Counted from the first letter of the stretch, positions 45,480 through 56,454 are shown. The stretch is 64,000 bases of DNA from Aradus depressus (GCA_963662175.1 OY759217.1:11658562-11722561), one strand, 5' to 3'. The notes: generated from the sequence alone by a model not told the origin. Translations and numbers: made by a program.

Positions 45480-46112
45480 CATCCAGAGTCACCCTTGTAC
45501 CCTTGGGAGCGATCGGCATATGGCCGAACAACCTTCGCCTATTTTCCGAGCGTCCGGACGCGCCTTGACTCCCCATGGATACAACCAGACCATGGATGTC
45601 ACAGGTCACGGCAACTTCAGCGCCAAGCTCTTCTTCTTTAAGAGGAAGAACAGCCCTGTCTGCTCGTGTGGCGTCGTCGAGACTGCGGAACATGTAGTCC
45701 TCGAATGCCCCCTATACGACGGGCCCAGGGCGGCGCCAAGTTCGCCGGACAGGATCGTACCTGGGACTGGACCTGCCGGGACTGATGACGGAAGCTGGCT
45801 ACCTGGCTTTTGGTCGGTTCGTCTCCTCCTGGCGTAGAATCAAGAAAGCCTTCTAACCCGGCGCCGGGGGCCCCGCCGACCGCCGACAGGCGTTGCAGTG
45901 GCTACCCCCGGCTCCGGGAAGTAGGCAGAACAGAACCCTTCGAAAGAATCCCGAGCTCACTCGGCGTAAAGCGCTGAAAACCAAGGACGACTGTGGAACG
46001 TAGTCGTCGAGCTGGTCCACAGGCGTCCACAGCAACAATTAAAACATTTGTAAATAAACCGGAGAAGGTTATCCATTCCCCGACGATATAAAAGGGTATA
46101 TAAAAAAAAAAA
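45480..46112 (+). pseudogene. R1-clade-like LINE, C-terminal end and 3' UTR
   Basis: The plus strand encodes VTGHGNFSAKLFFFKRKN, then SPVCSCGVVETAEHVVLEC and PLYDGPR: the C-x-C-x8-H-x4-C cysteine-histidine motif at the C-terminus of R1-like reverse transcriptases. The end of the protein (LAFGRFVSSWRRIKKAF and stop) is in another frame, so at least one frameshift is present. A GC-rich 3' UTR follows and ends in an A-run at 46102-46112. No RT core is left. A second relic of the same 3' region lies at 54541. Confidence 0.78.
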
Positions 46113-46208
46113 CCCAGCCTGGCCTAGGAAAATGAAATTCATTTACAGGTTCCTTTCATACTGTAGCGGTTTTTTTTGAAACCACATTTTGTAATTTTCT
46201 TCAAATTA

Positions 46209-46411
46209 TGTAATGTGGCCATAAAAGGACTTTCTTAATCCAACCATGTTTTTACATATATATCTCTCTCTTCCTTTCTATCTCCAATAAATTTCAAACT
46301 GGCATCGCTGACTATAAGAAAATAATTTGTTGGAATCAGCTGTTTTCTTTGTTTCATTGTACAGCAGCATTCTGAAAGTGACCAGAAAGGGGAAAAGTGA
46401 TCTGTAAAAAC
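46209..46411. repeat. left part of an unnamed repeat interrupted by the Penelope-like element
   Basis: 'atgtggccataaaaggactt' and 'ccaaccatgtttttacat' are repeated in inverse order at 48598-48640 and 39337-39395. The left 13-bp target duplication 'atctgtaaaaacg' is at 46400-46412. Confidence 0.5.
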
Positions 46412-46959
46412 GAAAACTGACATAATCGCAGAGATATTGTGAAATAATTCAAATGGACTTGAAAAATAAAATAAAACTGGTTTATTTAATATATTGTCTA
46501 ATTTCACTAACTATATATACATGGGAGTACTTTCGGTATTTCTACCATCCTCAGCCAAAAGCATAAGAGATAAGACTAAGTTAATTTTCAGAATGTCAGC
46601 CTCTCGAGGAACCCATTACCCTCCCTACTGGTGTTCCCCATGACGTCAGACATTCCTAACTAAGCTAAATTGTCAAGCTGTGAGATATTTTATGACAAGG
46701 CGGTTCCCATATTTCAAATGTGTGACCCCTTCTAAGATCTAGGTATAAAGCATTAGCAATGAACAGGCGAATAATATAACATTAACAAATCAAAAATAAT
46801 TGGTTCCAGTTACAACTTAATTAAAATTATTATACTGTAAATTATATAAATATATCTATTGGCAAGATTCAGATAAATCATATATCTATATATATATATA
46901 TATATATATTGGTAAATTCTATGTATATTTAAACGTACCTGTGCACATCGACTGGAGAG

Positions 46960-47988
46960 TCATATTATTGGTGACAGTAAAGGGGAATATTTTAGATTGG
47001 TTTGGTCGTTCATACAATTTCCATTTTTTAAAGTTCTGTTTATTTCTAATGAGTTGAGCAATGTGCTTTTTTCGCAGAAATGAAGGTATTTTATGCCTGT
47101 GTCTTTATCAAACGTATGTTTGTGTTGGTTGATGTGTTGTGCAAATGTTGATTTTGTTATGTTGTATGTTGTGTCCATGTTAGTATCTATTTCTGATATA
47201 TGTTCTTTGAGTCTTTGTTTGAATTGTCTCCCAGTTTGTCCTGTATAGACTAGGTTGCAAGAGTTGCAATTTAATTGATAAACCCCACTCTTTTCTTCTG
47301 TTTTTATTCGGTCTTTCGTATTGTTAAGGTGTTTGTAAAGTGTCCTATTTGTTCTGAAACTAACTTTGAAGTTTTCTTTTTTAAGAATATTGCCTATTTG
47401 TTCAGAAATTTTCCCGTAATAGGGTAAGCTTACCCATTTCTTTGTTTCTGTTGTGTTTATTATGTCTAGTTTGGAGATATCTTTTAAATTGATTTTGTTG
47501 GTTACTTTTTTTCTAATTTTTTCTATTGTATGTTGTTTGTATCCGTTTTTTATGGCTATGTTGTTGATTATATATATTTCTTTGTTTCTGTCTGTCATGT
47601 TTAGTGGTATTGTGTAAGCTCTATGGAAGAATGAGTAAAATGTCGCATGTTTATGTGATATAGGAGCGTTCGATGTATTGTGTATAATTGAATCTGTGGT
47701 TGTCGGTTTTCTGTAGATGTTGTATTCAAGTTTATTATTATTTATTTTTAAATTTAAGTCTAGAAAATTTAATTTGTCACCCCCTAATTCTATGGTGAAT
47801 TTTATTTTATCATGAATATTATTTACAAAGTCAAAGAGTTGCTTAATTTGTCTATTAGAACCATTAAATAAGATACATATGTCATCAACATAACGGTACC
47901 AGAAATTAATTTTATCATTGTGTATCGTTTCCCGTAAGATGAGTTTCTCTAAGTGGTCCATGAAAATGTCAGCTAATAGGAAGCACAT
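46960..47988 (-). CDS. Penelope-like reverse transcriptase/GIY-YIG endonuclease, N-terminally truncated
   Basis: The 342-codon frame starts inside the reverse-transcriptase domain: residues 3-15 (FLLADIFMDHLEK) follow the usual substrate-binding motif, FWYRYVDD (29-36) is the catalytic YxDD motif, and KLNFLDLNL (72-80) comes next. A linker leads to a GIY-YIG nuclease: GVYQLNC (235-241), CNSC finger, VYTGQTGRQFKQRLKEH (247-263) with its Arg and His, and a later conserved Glu (SLEI, near 318). Penelope-like proteins copy their RNA by target-primed reverse transcription, cutting DNA with the GIY-YIG domain. The first half of the RT, with the first catalytic Asp, is missing, so the copy is dead although the frame is open. 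The ATG at 47988 was created by the inverted junction. Confidence 0.9.
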   Translation of the reverse strand: MCFLLADIFMDHLEKLILRETIHNDKINFWYRYVDDICILFNGSNRQIKQLFDFVNNIHDKIKFTIELGGDKLNFLDLNLKINNNKLEYNIYRKPTTTDSIIHNTSNAPISHKHATFYSFFHRAYTIPLNMTDRNKEIYIINNIAIKNGYKQHTIEKIRKKVTNKINLKDISKLDIINTTETKKWVSLPYYGKISEQIGNILKKENFKVSFRTNRTLYKHLNNTKDRIKTEEKSGVYQLNCNSCNLVYTGQTGRQFKQRLKEHISEIDTNMDTTYNITKSTFAQHINQHKHTFDKDTGIKYLHFCEKSTLLNSLEINRTLKNGNCMNDQTNLKYSPLLSPII

Positions 47989-48140
47989 TGCTCAACTCAT
48001 TAGAAATATTAGAAATAAACAGAACTTTAAAAAATGGAAATTGTATGAACGACCAAACCAATCTAAAATATTCCCCTTTACTGTCACCAATAATATGACC
48101 CTCCAGTCGATGTGCACAGGTACGTTTAAATATACATAGA
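47981..48140 (+). pseudogene. C-terminal remnant of a second Penelope-like protein
   Basis: The plus strand repeats the last ~50 codons of the minus-strand protein (AQLI...IRNKQNFKKWKLYERPNQSKIF in a shifted frame). A small duplication 'attagaaatattagaaata' and frameshifts are present. It belongs to unit 2 of the inverted element. Confidence 0.8.
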
Positions 48141-48654
48141 ATTTACCAATATATATATATAGATATATGATTTATCTGAATCTTGCCAATAGATATATTT
48201 ATATAATTTACAGTATAATAATTTTAATTAAGTTGTAACTGGAACCAATTATTTTTGATTTGTTAATGTTATATTATTCGCCTGTTCATTGTTAATGCTT
48301 TATACCTAGATCTTAGAAGGGGTCACACATTTGAAATATGGGGACCGCCTTGTCATAAAATATCTCACAGCTTGACAATTTAGCTTAGTTAGGAATGTCT
48401 GACGTCATGGGGAACACCAGTAGGCAGGGTAATGGGTTCCTCGAGAGGCTGACATTCTGAAAATTAACTTAGTCTTATCTCTTATGCTTTTGGCTGAGGA
48501 TGGTAGAAATACCGAAAGTACTCCCATGTATATATAGTTAGTGAAATTAGACAATATATTAAATAAACCAGTTTTATTTTATTTTTCAAGTCCATCTGTA
48601 AAAACGTTGGTATAAGAAAGTGCAGTTATGGCAACGTCGCATAGTTCATTATTT

Positions 48655-48865
48655 ATTGGGAGGCTTTAACTACGAGTTCATATCGCCTCCCTCGCTCTGG
48701 TGGACTGGAGTCCGACTCTAGTGTTGGTGTCCTACATTTTGTGTACCCAGGATTGGGTAGAGCACATCGTACAGGCTCGAGATCATCGCTTAACATCCAA
48801 TCCGAAGGGAGCACGCACCCCCACCTCCCAGATGGAAAACTTAAGGGCATACTCGAGCTTAGTAG
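48655..48865 (-). mobile_element. degenerate S1 SINE
   Basis: On the minus strand the S1 body is recognisable: 'ggctttaactacgagttcat', 'ggtggactggagtccgact', 'catcgtacaggctcgagatc' and 'taacatccaatccgaaggga'. The tRNA-like head is lost. It is more diverged than the other copies. Confidence 0.75.
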
Positions 48866-49219
48866 ACAATCGCAGTTACAAATCAATTTAGTTTTCTCGA
48901 CACCTAAACATCTTTTTTGCCAAAGTATCATGTAAATTCCCTTTTTTTGATAGTTGTTCGTTATGGTTGTCATGGATGGAATCCTCTAAATGGCTTGAGG
49001 TCCCGGGTAGAACTGCTAGTCTGTACTTATTTGCCCATCAGTCGCCCTTCAAACTAACTTCCATTAGTATCTAATGAAGGGCCCAGCCTGGGGCGGCCTA
49101 AGACGAGGGCTCTTTGAGAGCAGCCACTACACTCGAGAGGCCCCACTTGGCCGGCAAATTACTTGTGAGTCTGAGACAAAAGAAGGAAAGCGGGAATTAG
49201 CTGGAGTGAACAGGGTGGA

Positions 49220-49570
49220 GCCTCATTACCGCCGGGTATGCCGATAGGAGAGTCCCGCCTCTTCGCCAATACTCCTCACCAACTCCAAATCCGCACTGTC
49301 CATGACGTGTACATAAATCTATTCACCCATAAAATGCTGATAGGAGAGCCCCGCCTCTTGACTCACCCCCAATACTCCTCATTATCACCCCAAATATATA
49401 AACCTGGCAGGATTAATTATTTCATATGTGACGAGATTTCTCAATAATGTTTGTTTGAACACCATATTATACATGGGATGTGCCACTGATGATGACGCAA
49501 TTGCGTTGATTACCGGTTCTCATCGAAAATAAAAGTGTGGGAAGATAACGTATTTTGTGTATATGATTAA
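49220..49570 (+). repeat. Penelope-type end region with hammerhead-like motif and TATA-like box
   Basis: Two short tandem copies of 'gccgataggagagtcccgcc' type (49238 and 49338) precede 'atatataaacctgg'. Then comes 'gccactgatgatgacgcaat' with CTGATGA at 49486-49492 and GAAA at 49525-49528. The same block recurs at 55385 and, in both orientations, at 56455-56590. I infer a promoter-bearing end of a Penelope-like element; no protein is attached. Confidence 0.45.
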
Positions 49571-50179
49571 TTATAATTATATTTTAGTTAGCTTATTACT
49601 TCCATTTCTACTTAACCAATACGTTCTTGAGCGCGGAGAAATGTTACACCGGTTACCTATTACATTCATTGCGGCAAAAATGCATAGCGCGCACATCGCG
49701 AATTTTAATTGTTGTCATTCGTAGAAGCGGCAACAGAGCCTATTCAATTTCACTTTTTGGTGAATATTGAAGAATATTGAAGCGTAACTCGTTTTCTTTC
49801 TGTACAGATACTCGTTCAACATCTGCGACCCCTAAAATTACTAATAAAATATTCTGTATGCCGCTAAAATCTCTTGAAAGGACCTTCATTCATTGAAATT
49901 TACATATCTTCGGCGTTATCTAACGTATGCTATAGTAAATACATGCACGAAAACAACTTACAGGATCATTGCACTTCAAGTATTTGGGATAAACCTTGTT
50001 TACCTGAAACAAATGAAAAAAAAAAAATATCATTAGTATATTCAAACAGGTTTCAGAACGCAGGTATATCTAGAAATGAAAAGTTATGTAAGGTCAAAAG
50101 TTACATTTTCGAATTTCACAGGAATTCCATGCCTTCTTCCCTCCTACACTCCAAAATGACAAATAAATTCCATGTGTCT
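49571..50179. other. no recognised feature
   Basis: A 118-codon frame at 49874-50230 has no known domain and runs into an R140 repeat. No splice context supports it. Confidence 0.35.
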
Positions 50180-50510
50180 GTGAATATTGTGACTCCCGAT
50201 GGCTGTAAATGGGGATTTAGAAGACCCTAAGGACGACACATTGACTTTCAGCCAAATCGGCCAAAGAATATGGGGATAAACCCTAATAACTGCCAATGTA
50301 ATTAATGTATCGATTCGAAATTCTAAATAATATCGATTAAAATATCTATTGACTTTCAGCCAAATCGGCCAAAGAATATGGGGAGTTAAGCTTTTAAACC
50401 CTAATAACTGCCAATGTAATTAATGTCTCGATTCGAAATTCTAAATAATATCGATTAAAATATCTATTGATTTTCAGCCAAATCGGATAGAGAGAAGTGT
50501 TTTGAGGCAC
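50180..50510 (+). repeat. R140-family tandem units with a recent ~110-bp duplication
   Basis: 'ttgactttcagccaaatcgg' followed by 'aactgccaatgtaattaatg' and 'cgattcgaaattctaaataa' occurs twice, almost identically (from about 50241 and 50349), with a third start at 50467. Confidence 0.75.
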
Positions 50511-51028
50511 TACAAGAACATTGTTGATTGCAAATAATTCGAAATGGGGAAGTTCATCATGGATGGTTCACCAATTTTTTTTAATTTTAAATATTTGTTT
50601 TCATTTTAGTCCCACCCCTTCTGTTTAATACAATTTGAAATTCAGTTATTTGGGTTAGTTATCCCCGACCGGTCACCTTGGACTTAGTAACCTGGTCACA
50701 TCTCTGGTAGCAATTAGGACGGTCACGTATTTGCGGTGACCACAGAGCTGTCCAGGGGATCTTCTGTCAAAACTGGTGTTAAGAAAACATTTTTTTTTCT
50801 TTGAAAAATGTGTCGGAAATTTTGTTCCGGATATGAAAGTTTTCTTACCCAATCCATGAGTGGCGGATCTACAGTTCTGGGGTCTCTCAGACTTTTTCTT
50901 TGAAGGAGGCCCCCACCTGACATTTCTTCAAGAAACATTTTGGATGAGGTTAGGTGGGGTGGGGCAAAAAGTAAATAAATATTAAAAAATATATATTGAA
51001 TCTAATTCTTTATCGTATTCCTTCCTAT
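50511..51028. other. no recognised feature
   Basis: A 71-codon minus-strand frame (50723-50938) has no recognisable domain. Nothing else is visible. Confidence 0.35.
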
Positions 51029-51032
51029 ATTT

Positions 51033-52553
51033 GAGGCTATCAGTGCAAAAGTGGCCTAACCCACCTGCCTGTTCAATTGAGATAAATGTACTTTTTCTTT
51101 AGGCTATTTTTCAAATTTTTACTGCTCCTGCAACTTTGTCGCAATTCTTTTCAATTTTTAGTCAGTATTACAAAATGAAACTAATTACTATTTTAAATGT
51201 TAATTGGCTCCATATTTTGTCTTTAAGAGGAAAAAATGTGGGATAGGCCACTTTTGCAATTTCTTGATTCCAACTAGTTGACTGTTCAGTGTAGGTTAGG
51301 CCGCTTTGCTTTTGACTAGTTGACAAGATTTAGGGAAGAATAACTGGTTGGACGCCCCTTACCAACCAGAAAAAGAATTAATAATAAAAATAAAATTATC
51401 AATATAATATAAGAAATATTATTAAATGAAATGAGTATAGATTAAGTTAACTATTATTAAAATCAAGATTAAAAATTGTCATCATCTTCATTGACAGGGA
51501 TGTAATTAGCACCTCCTGGTGCAGTGTTCAACTTGTAAAATTCGTGGTGAAGTTGGATGAGATCTTTTTTTTTCTCAACACTTATTTCGTTTCCATTCGG
51601 ATAAAGAATGTCCAAGGCCGTTATCGTCTCGGTGGTTCTTTTTCTTAAATCTAATACATTAAATTCGATGCTCTCGTTATTAGAATATTTATATTTTATT
51701 TGAAATGGGTGCGTGCTCTCAAAACAGAGCCATTGCATATTATTAAGCCACTCCACTTTTTGTTTATTAGTGGATATTGTCCTTCGAGTTATGTTGTTTT
51801 GCAATTTTTTTGTGGAGAAAAAATTTTCTATCTTCATAGGAATCACTTCAAAAGCGTTTGCGTTGTTCCATCTATAACTTTTTTAATCCTAGTATACTCT
51901 ATCCCCATATTTCGGTTCTTTTTTCTGACATTTCGAGACCAGTTTTCTTCATTGCGAGTTCGTTCTCTGCTTCTGGTTGCGTTCAGCCGAAGGGACGTCT
52001 CCTATTTCAGAAATATCACTTTCCATGTTTGAAACATTTTATTCGAGTTCTTAGAAAAACACTAGGCTTGAAGTACAAGTAAAAATTTGTAACTTAGTGA
52101 ATTTTAACACTTAAAAAAAAAAAATTTATAGATTTTCAATTGATAAAAATGCTAAGATACCAAACGCATTAATAGCTACGAATAATAAAAATATAAGATT
52201 CAACCTACCATTCATAAATGTGTAAAACAGTAGTAACAACAGCTACAGAAACAATGAGGGAGACACAACAGAAAACACTTCACAGTAATTTGATTAAAAG
52301 GCGGAAATTAGTCAGAAAGCACGGTTGAGCGGGAGCAATCATATGGCCTATGTGGAATAGGCCATTGTTGCATTTCATTTTGATACTTTGAAGGCTTTTT
52401 TGGATAGGCTAATGTGCTGCCATCTATTGGATAATTTTAAAAATTAATTGAAAGTATATTGAATGACACTAGAGTACTCTTGGGGCACCAAAAATTGTTA
52501 TTCTGGGATTTATTGGATTTTGTGGGTTAGGCCACTTTTGCACTGATAGCCTC
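51033..52553 (-). mobile_element. DNA transposon with perfect 32-bp TIRs and ATTT duplication
   Basis: The terminal repeats 51033-51064 and 52522-52553 are exact reverse complements, with tip 'gaggctatcagtgcaaaag' and 'tggcctaacccac' inside. ATTT flanks both ends (51029-51032, 52554-52557). The word 'aggcca...ttgcat/ttgcaa' recurs near both ends (51247 and 52362), like subterminal binding sites. It encodes a broken protein on the minus strand. A 4-bp duplication is known for Sola-type and some Chapaev-type elements; the superfamily remains open. Confidence 0.85.
51469..52010 (-). pseudogene. transposon-encoded protein with middle deleted
   Basis: The minus strand starts near 52010 with MESDISEIGDVPSAERNQ, passes a stop/frameshift, then reads NWSRNVRKKNRNMGIEYTRI, a basic N-terminal segment. 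The next readable part, in another frame, is a 125-codon frame (51846-51469) with KVEWLNNMQWLCFESTHPFQ, then ALDILYPNGNEISVEKKKDL and HHEFYKL, and an acidic end. I recall this N-W-x-x-N...Y-x-x-G plus Y-P-x-G...K-K-x-D-L pairing from uncharacterised arthropod transposon proteins, but cannot name the family. The catalytic middle is missing. Confidence 0.55.
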
Positions 52554-52557
52554 ATTT

Positions 52558-52792
52558 ATAGTTGTTGTTTTTTTACAACAATAAAGTAATAATTTATTTA
52601 ATTATACAAACATAGAATATGACGAATGTGGAGAATTATTGTGATGGTATACTGAAGGAAAAAACTTTGCAGTTATAAATATATAAATAAATGGACACTA
52701 GTAATCGTTATAAATACAACAAAATTAAACTAATATAGAAAAAAGTAACATTAGGGATTTTTCGAAAAATACAGAAAAACATCTGAAGAAAT
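52558..52792. other. no recognised feature
   Basis: AT-rich flank of the TIR transposon without repeats or frames to report. Confidence 0.35.
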
Positions 52793-52997
52793 AAAATATC
52801 TGTGTATGTTAGGCATCTCTGGGATGATTGTTGGTTACTCTTGTCCGGCTTTTCTTCTAAATATGTCATCCGGTTGGTTTGATAATATTTCGGGACAGTT
52901 CCACGTCTCTTCTTCGGTTTACAATATGTCTTACATATTGTAGAGGCGTTATCGACAAATGGATCAAAGCGCCTCTACCGGCACTTGCTTGAAGGTC
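52793..52997 (+). repeat. interspersed repeat pair, copy 1
   Basis: It aligns by eye over its length with 63503-63707, for example 'gggatgattgttgg', 'ccggcttttcttc' and the end 'ggcacttgcttgaaggtc'. It is non-coding and the family is unknown. Confidence 0.65.
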
Positions 52998-53150
52998 TTA
53001 TTTATGTTTATTTTTTACATTTATTTTGAAATTTACAACTATGTACTGTAGTTAATTTAATTATGTAAAATTAAATAATAAAATAAATATAAAATTATAA
53101 TTGAATTAATAATAATTAAAACGAAAAGAATAAAAATAATTAAATTATAT

Positions 53151-53914
53151 TATCACATTTCCTGTAGAAATTTTATAACTGGTCTTTTACTAAATTTTGA
53201 TTTCTACAGTAGTTTTCGAGGGCCCTAAAAAAATATCAAAAGTTCAAGAGGTGCAATTTTGAAGAAAGTGCACGTAAATTAAAAAACAATTTCAATTAAC
53301 AACTTTTCATTTGGATTTCTAAAGAGATGCCATATTGTTTTTCTAAAATATTAAATCTAATCCAAAGGTTTTGAAATTAATTTACTGGATAGTAGAATTT
53401 ACGAGAACAAATAATTTGGTTTATTTTCTTACATCTACATTTTAAAATTAAAAAACTAAACATTGAAACAAAAATCAAAAGGAAAATCATAAAAACTAAA
53501 TTCTTAAAACTATTTCAATCCTTTTTTTTTTGTTTTATATTTTGGCCATTCTTCAAATCAAAGTTATATATTTTTAGGCATATATATTTTGTAATGATAA
53601 ATAAATAACAGAACCTTCTTGCGCATCAATTTTACTGTTAATTCCCACCTACTTAGTTCATCACATCTTAAGCTAAACAACAACTCTCTGTCCACCTTCA
53701 CATCTCAACCCAGACCACACACTATTGACTCCTCTACACTAATTCAAAAACAACTGATGGCCATGTTTTGTTTTCTACTCATTTGTTTTAAAAGAAAATG
53801 CATTCATATTATTTATTTACTAATTAAGTTGCTTCTTGGATTTTATAGAAAAATAAATATAATTATTTTTTTAATATTAATAATTAAAATGTGTGTATTT
53901 TTTATACATCACAG
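53151..53914 (-). repeat. I7 interspersed repeat, near full length
   Basis: In reverse order it shows all family phrases, from 'acatttcctgtagaaatt' at the left to 'tttttatacatcacag' at the right. A 150-codon frame crossing it has no domain. Confidence 0.7.
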
Positions 53915-54109
53915 TACATACATCACAACAAGAAAATATAAACAAATTAAAAACAAAAATCACTTGAGTCTCTCGATGAAGTTGCCGGTAGCACCACCGC
54001 CTCCTCCACAGACAAGAGGTCACGCGGCCAAGGAGGATTGCCTGGCAAGGAGCGGATATCGCTTCCACTAGTGTGTTCGGGTATGGCATGAACTTGTGCA
54101 GATTTGTAT

Positions 54110-54540
54110 ACAGGTCAAAGAGGTGGAGAGAAACCGAAGAGGAGGGCTCAACTCAAAAACCCTAATAACTGTCGATGTAACAAATGTACAGCGAAGTTAT
54201 GATGCTTCAGAAGTTCGAAAATAAGTCTCCTAGTAAGTTCAAAATTCGTTTATAATCGTAGTATACTGAAAATGTTTCTAACCTTCTAATACTATAAATA
54301 GTGCTCGTAAGTATAGAATCTAATGATATTTTCAACGTGAATTGCTTTCATATAAAAACATCGTAACATGGATAACCACATGGAAGGTTGCACAACAAGA
54401 CCGAATCTCTTTTTTTAGAAGAGGAAGGCTCAACTCAAAAGCCCTAATAACTATCGATGTAAGGAATGTATCGACACGAAATTCAGTAATAAGACACCTA
54501 TTGATTTGTTCATGACGAACATGTGGTCCTCTAATGTCCG
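54110..54540 (+). repeat. R140-family copy
   Basis: 'ctcaactcaaaaaccctaat', 'aactgtcgatgtaac' and 'gaatgtatcgacacgaaatt' mark about two to three diverged units. Confidence 0.6.
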
Positions 54541-54790
54541 CTGTAGGACGGGCCAAGGGTGGAGTTGATACGCGGCACAGGATCGTACCTGGAACTCGAC
54601 CTACGGCAGCTGGTGACGGAAACTGGCTAGAGAACAATATATTTATCCCGGCGCCTGGGAGTGACGGCATATCGTCGCAGATGGTTACTTCTAGCCGACC
54701 ACAGCAACAGATAATTATTTATTTTTAAAAAATTGATTATATAAGAAACTTGTTAGGCCCTCTTTTCCCCGGCGATTCGCTGAACTGGTG
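54541..54790 (+). pseudogene. second R1-like LINE 3' relic
   Basis: 'caggatcgtacctggaact', 'ggtgacggaaactggcta', 'ccacagcaacag' and 'ccccggcgatt' occur in the same order as at 45750-46090. The protein frame is not readable, so this is an older copy of the 3' end only. Confidence 0.6.
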
Positions 54791-54815
54791 TCGTGGTCTC
54801 ACCGGAGGTCGGCAA

Positions 54816-54831
54816 CCCCCCCCCCCCCCCC
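54816..54831. repeat. poly-C run followed by poly-A
   Basis: A run of 16 C is followed closely by an A-tract (54835-54846). Confidence 0.9.
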
Positions 54832-55042
54832 ACCAAAAAAAAAAAATTATTGATTTTCAACTTTTTTTTATTTTGGTAAATAGTTTTTGATACTTGGAAA
54901 CCTGCAGAAGGGTGCCTTCTTGAAATTAGCTAAGTTTCGGCCAATAATGGCCCCAAATGGTGAGAGACGCCCTCAGTCTGCAGGGTGATTGATCTTGCCG
55001 TCAGCTGTGAATCAGCCCTCTATGTGATGGATGGAGTGGGAT

Positions 55043-55073
<31 letters not shown>
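55043..55073. repeat. poly-G run (31)
   Basis: The longest G homopolymer in the window. A spurious frame with a poly-glycine stretch crosses it. Confidence 0.9.
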
Positions 55074-55074
<1 letters not shown>

Positions 55075-55289
55075 GAGCTACTCAAAAACTCCATTTGGTT
55101 GCCCATTTACCAGAGGGGGGTCTCCCTTGTTTGTCTTATTCAAATAGATGAACACTGGTTTAGATTCAACCGCAGGGGTGGGGTCTGCTCGTCAAAACAC
55201 CCCCCAACAGAGTGGTCTAGAATCACTTTTTGTCAGCCAAAAATGCAAAACTTGGCTACATTATGTTTTTAGGGTCGGTCATGATGAAA

Positions 55290-55500
55290 AGAAATAAAAT
55301 ATACATGATGTGGCCATAACAAGTCTTTTAGAAAAAAAAAAGACCTCTTCTGCGTAGACTCCACGCTATGCGGGTAGGATGTGCCACTGATGATGACGCA
55401 GTTGATTTGAAAACCGATTCTGCCCGAAGATAAAACTGTGGGAAGACATTTTTTATTTCTATGAGAAATCTCGTCCCACAACATATTACCTTTGATTACA
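55290..55500 (+). repeat. Penelope-type end relic
   Basis: After the motif 'gatgtggccataacaag' (shared with 39337 and 46209) it reads 'gtgccactgatgatgacgca', with CTGATGA at 55387-55393 and 'cccgaaga' about 30 bases on, then 'aactgtgggaagac'. The minus strand of 55460-55485 matches the plus strand just before the 49486 copy ('gacgagatttctca'), so two ends are joined in inverse orientation. Confidence 0.45.
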
Positions 55501-56053
55501 GCACTTTTTTATACTAACCACATTTTTACAGATCTCTTTCCCTCCCTGGGAGGAGGCCCCCACACTCAATAGCGTTACTAACTATATTAAAGTAATTTGC
55601 TGACGTCAGCAGTTTAATTTGTTTCATCGTATAGCATGATTCAGGAGTGATTTCCTAAAAATTTGTTGTATATGCGTTACAATTTAAATATTACGTCATA
55701 TTGTTCCCCTGGGACACATTGGCGATTGGAAATTTAATAACGAACATTTTTGGTATGAACCAATTCCTTCACTAATGTTTTTGCGTAATCAAGCAAAATG
55801 GCGGTTTTCGGCACGTATTTCGTAAAAAAGGAATTTCATAAAAATTTGCCTTTCAGTTTTCTTCACGTTGAAAGGTAGTTGATTAGATCACAAATATAAA
55901 CAGTTACTTGTAAAATTTACTCCCAATTTTCGTCCGATTTCGGCCAAAATCTAACCAGATCTAAGTTAGAACATATGGCATTGTGATTATTATATAAATG
56001 GTAAATTAAATAAATATAAAAATAATAAAATAAATAATAATAATTAAACAAAT
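55501..56053. other. no recognised feature
   Basis: AT-rich sequence without a credible frame or a strong shared repeat. Confidence 0.35.
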
Positions 56054-56175
56054 AAAATGATCAGATTTCCTGTAGAAATTGTTGCCGGTCTTCTACTAAA
56101 TTTTTGATTTCTACAATAGTTTCCGAAAACGCCCCTAAAAAAATATCGAAAGTGCAAGACGTGCAATTTTGAAGT
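56054..56175 (-). repeat. I7 interspersed repeat, 3' fragment
   Basis: 'gatttcctgtagaaattgtt' through 'gtgcaagacgtgcaattttg' matches the family 3' end in reverse. Confidence 0.65.
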
Positions 56176-56454
56176 AGACTTAACTGTGCTCTGTGATGGA
56201 AATAGATCAAAGGGACAGACCCTCGTCCCCATCCAATTCCGGAGTACACTAAACTAGATGTTATACAACCTTTTTTAACGGTTATAATTAAACACATCTC
56301 TTTGTCAGTAAACATTAAACCCTTTGTCCCTCATTCTCTTTTAAGAAATAAAAACTAAATTAATTAGTTTATAAAACTAACCAATGACCAGCAATAAAAA
56401 CAGTGGTCGGTGAATTACTGGCGATGAATTTTTCAAGTACAAACAAGTATTTCC

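Larger units (their letters stand above)
46412..48593 (-). mobile_element. Penelope-like element, two 5'-truncated units head to head
   Basis: Unit 1 runs on the minus strand from about 47985 to 46413. Unit 2 is a shorter plus-strand copy of the same 3' region, from about 47981 to 48593. The arms (46452-47060 and 47981-48593) are near-identical reverse complements, and unit 1 has ~40 extra bp at its outer end. A 13-bp direct repeat 'atctgtaaaaacg' flanks the whole (46400-46412, 48594-48606). Each arm carries a CTGAGGA, hairpin and GAAA motif (46530-46554 minus, 48494-48518 plus). Inverted or tandem truncated units are known for Penelope-like elements. Confidence 0.85.

Noticed and set aside
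45448..45693. 81-codon minus-strand frame
   Set aside because: It is the shadow of the R1-like coding strand, which shows the recognisable Cys-His motif on plus.
48990..49020. Helitron 3' end ('gtcccgggtagaactgctag')
   Set aside because: It resembles the terminus but has no proper stem-loop and no conserved 3' block before it. It could be a decayed end; not enough to annotate.
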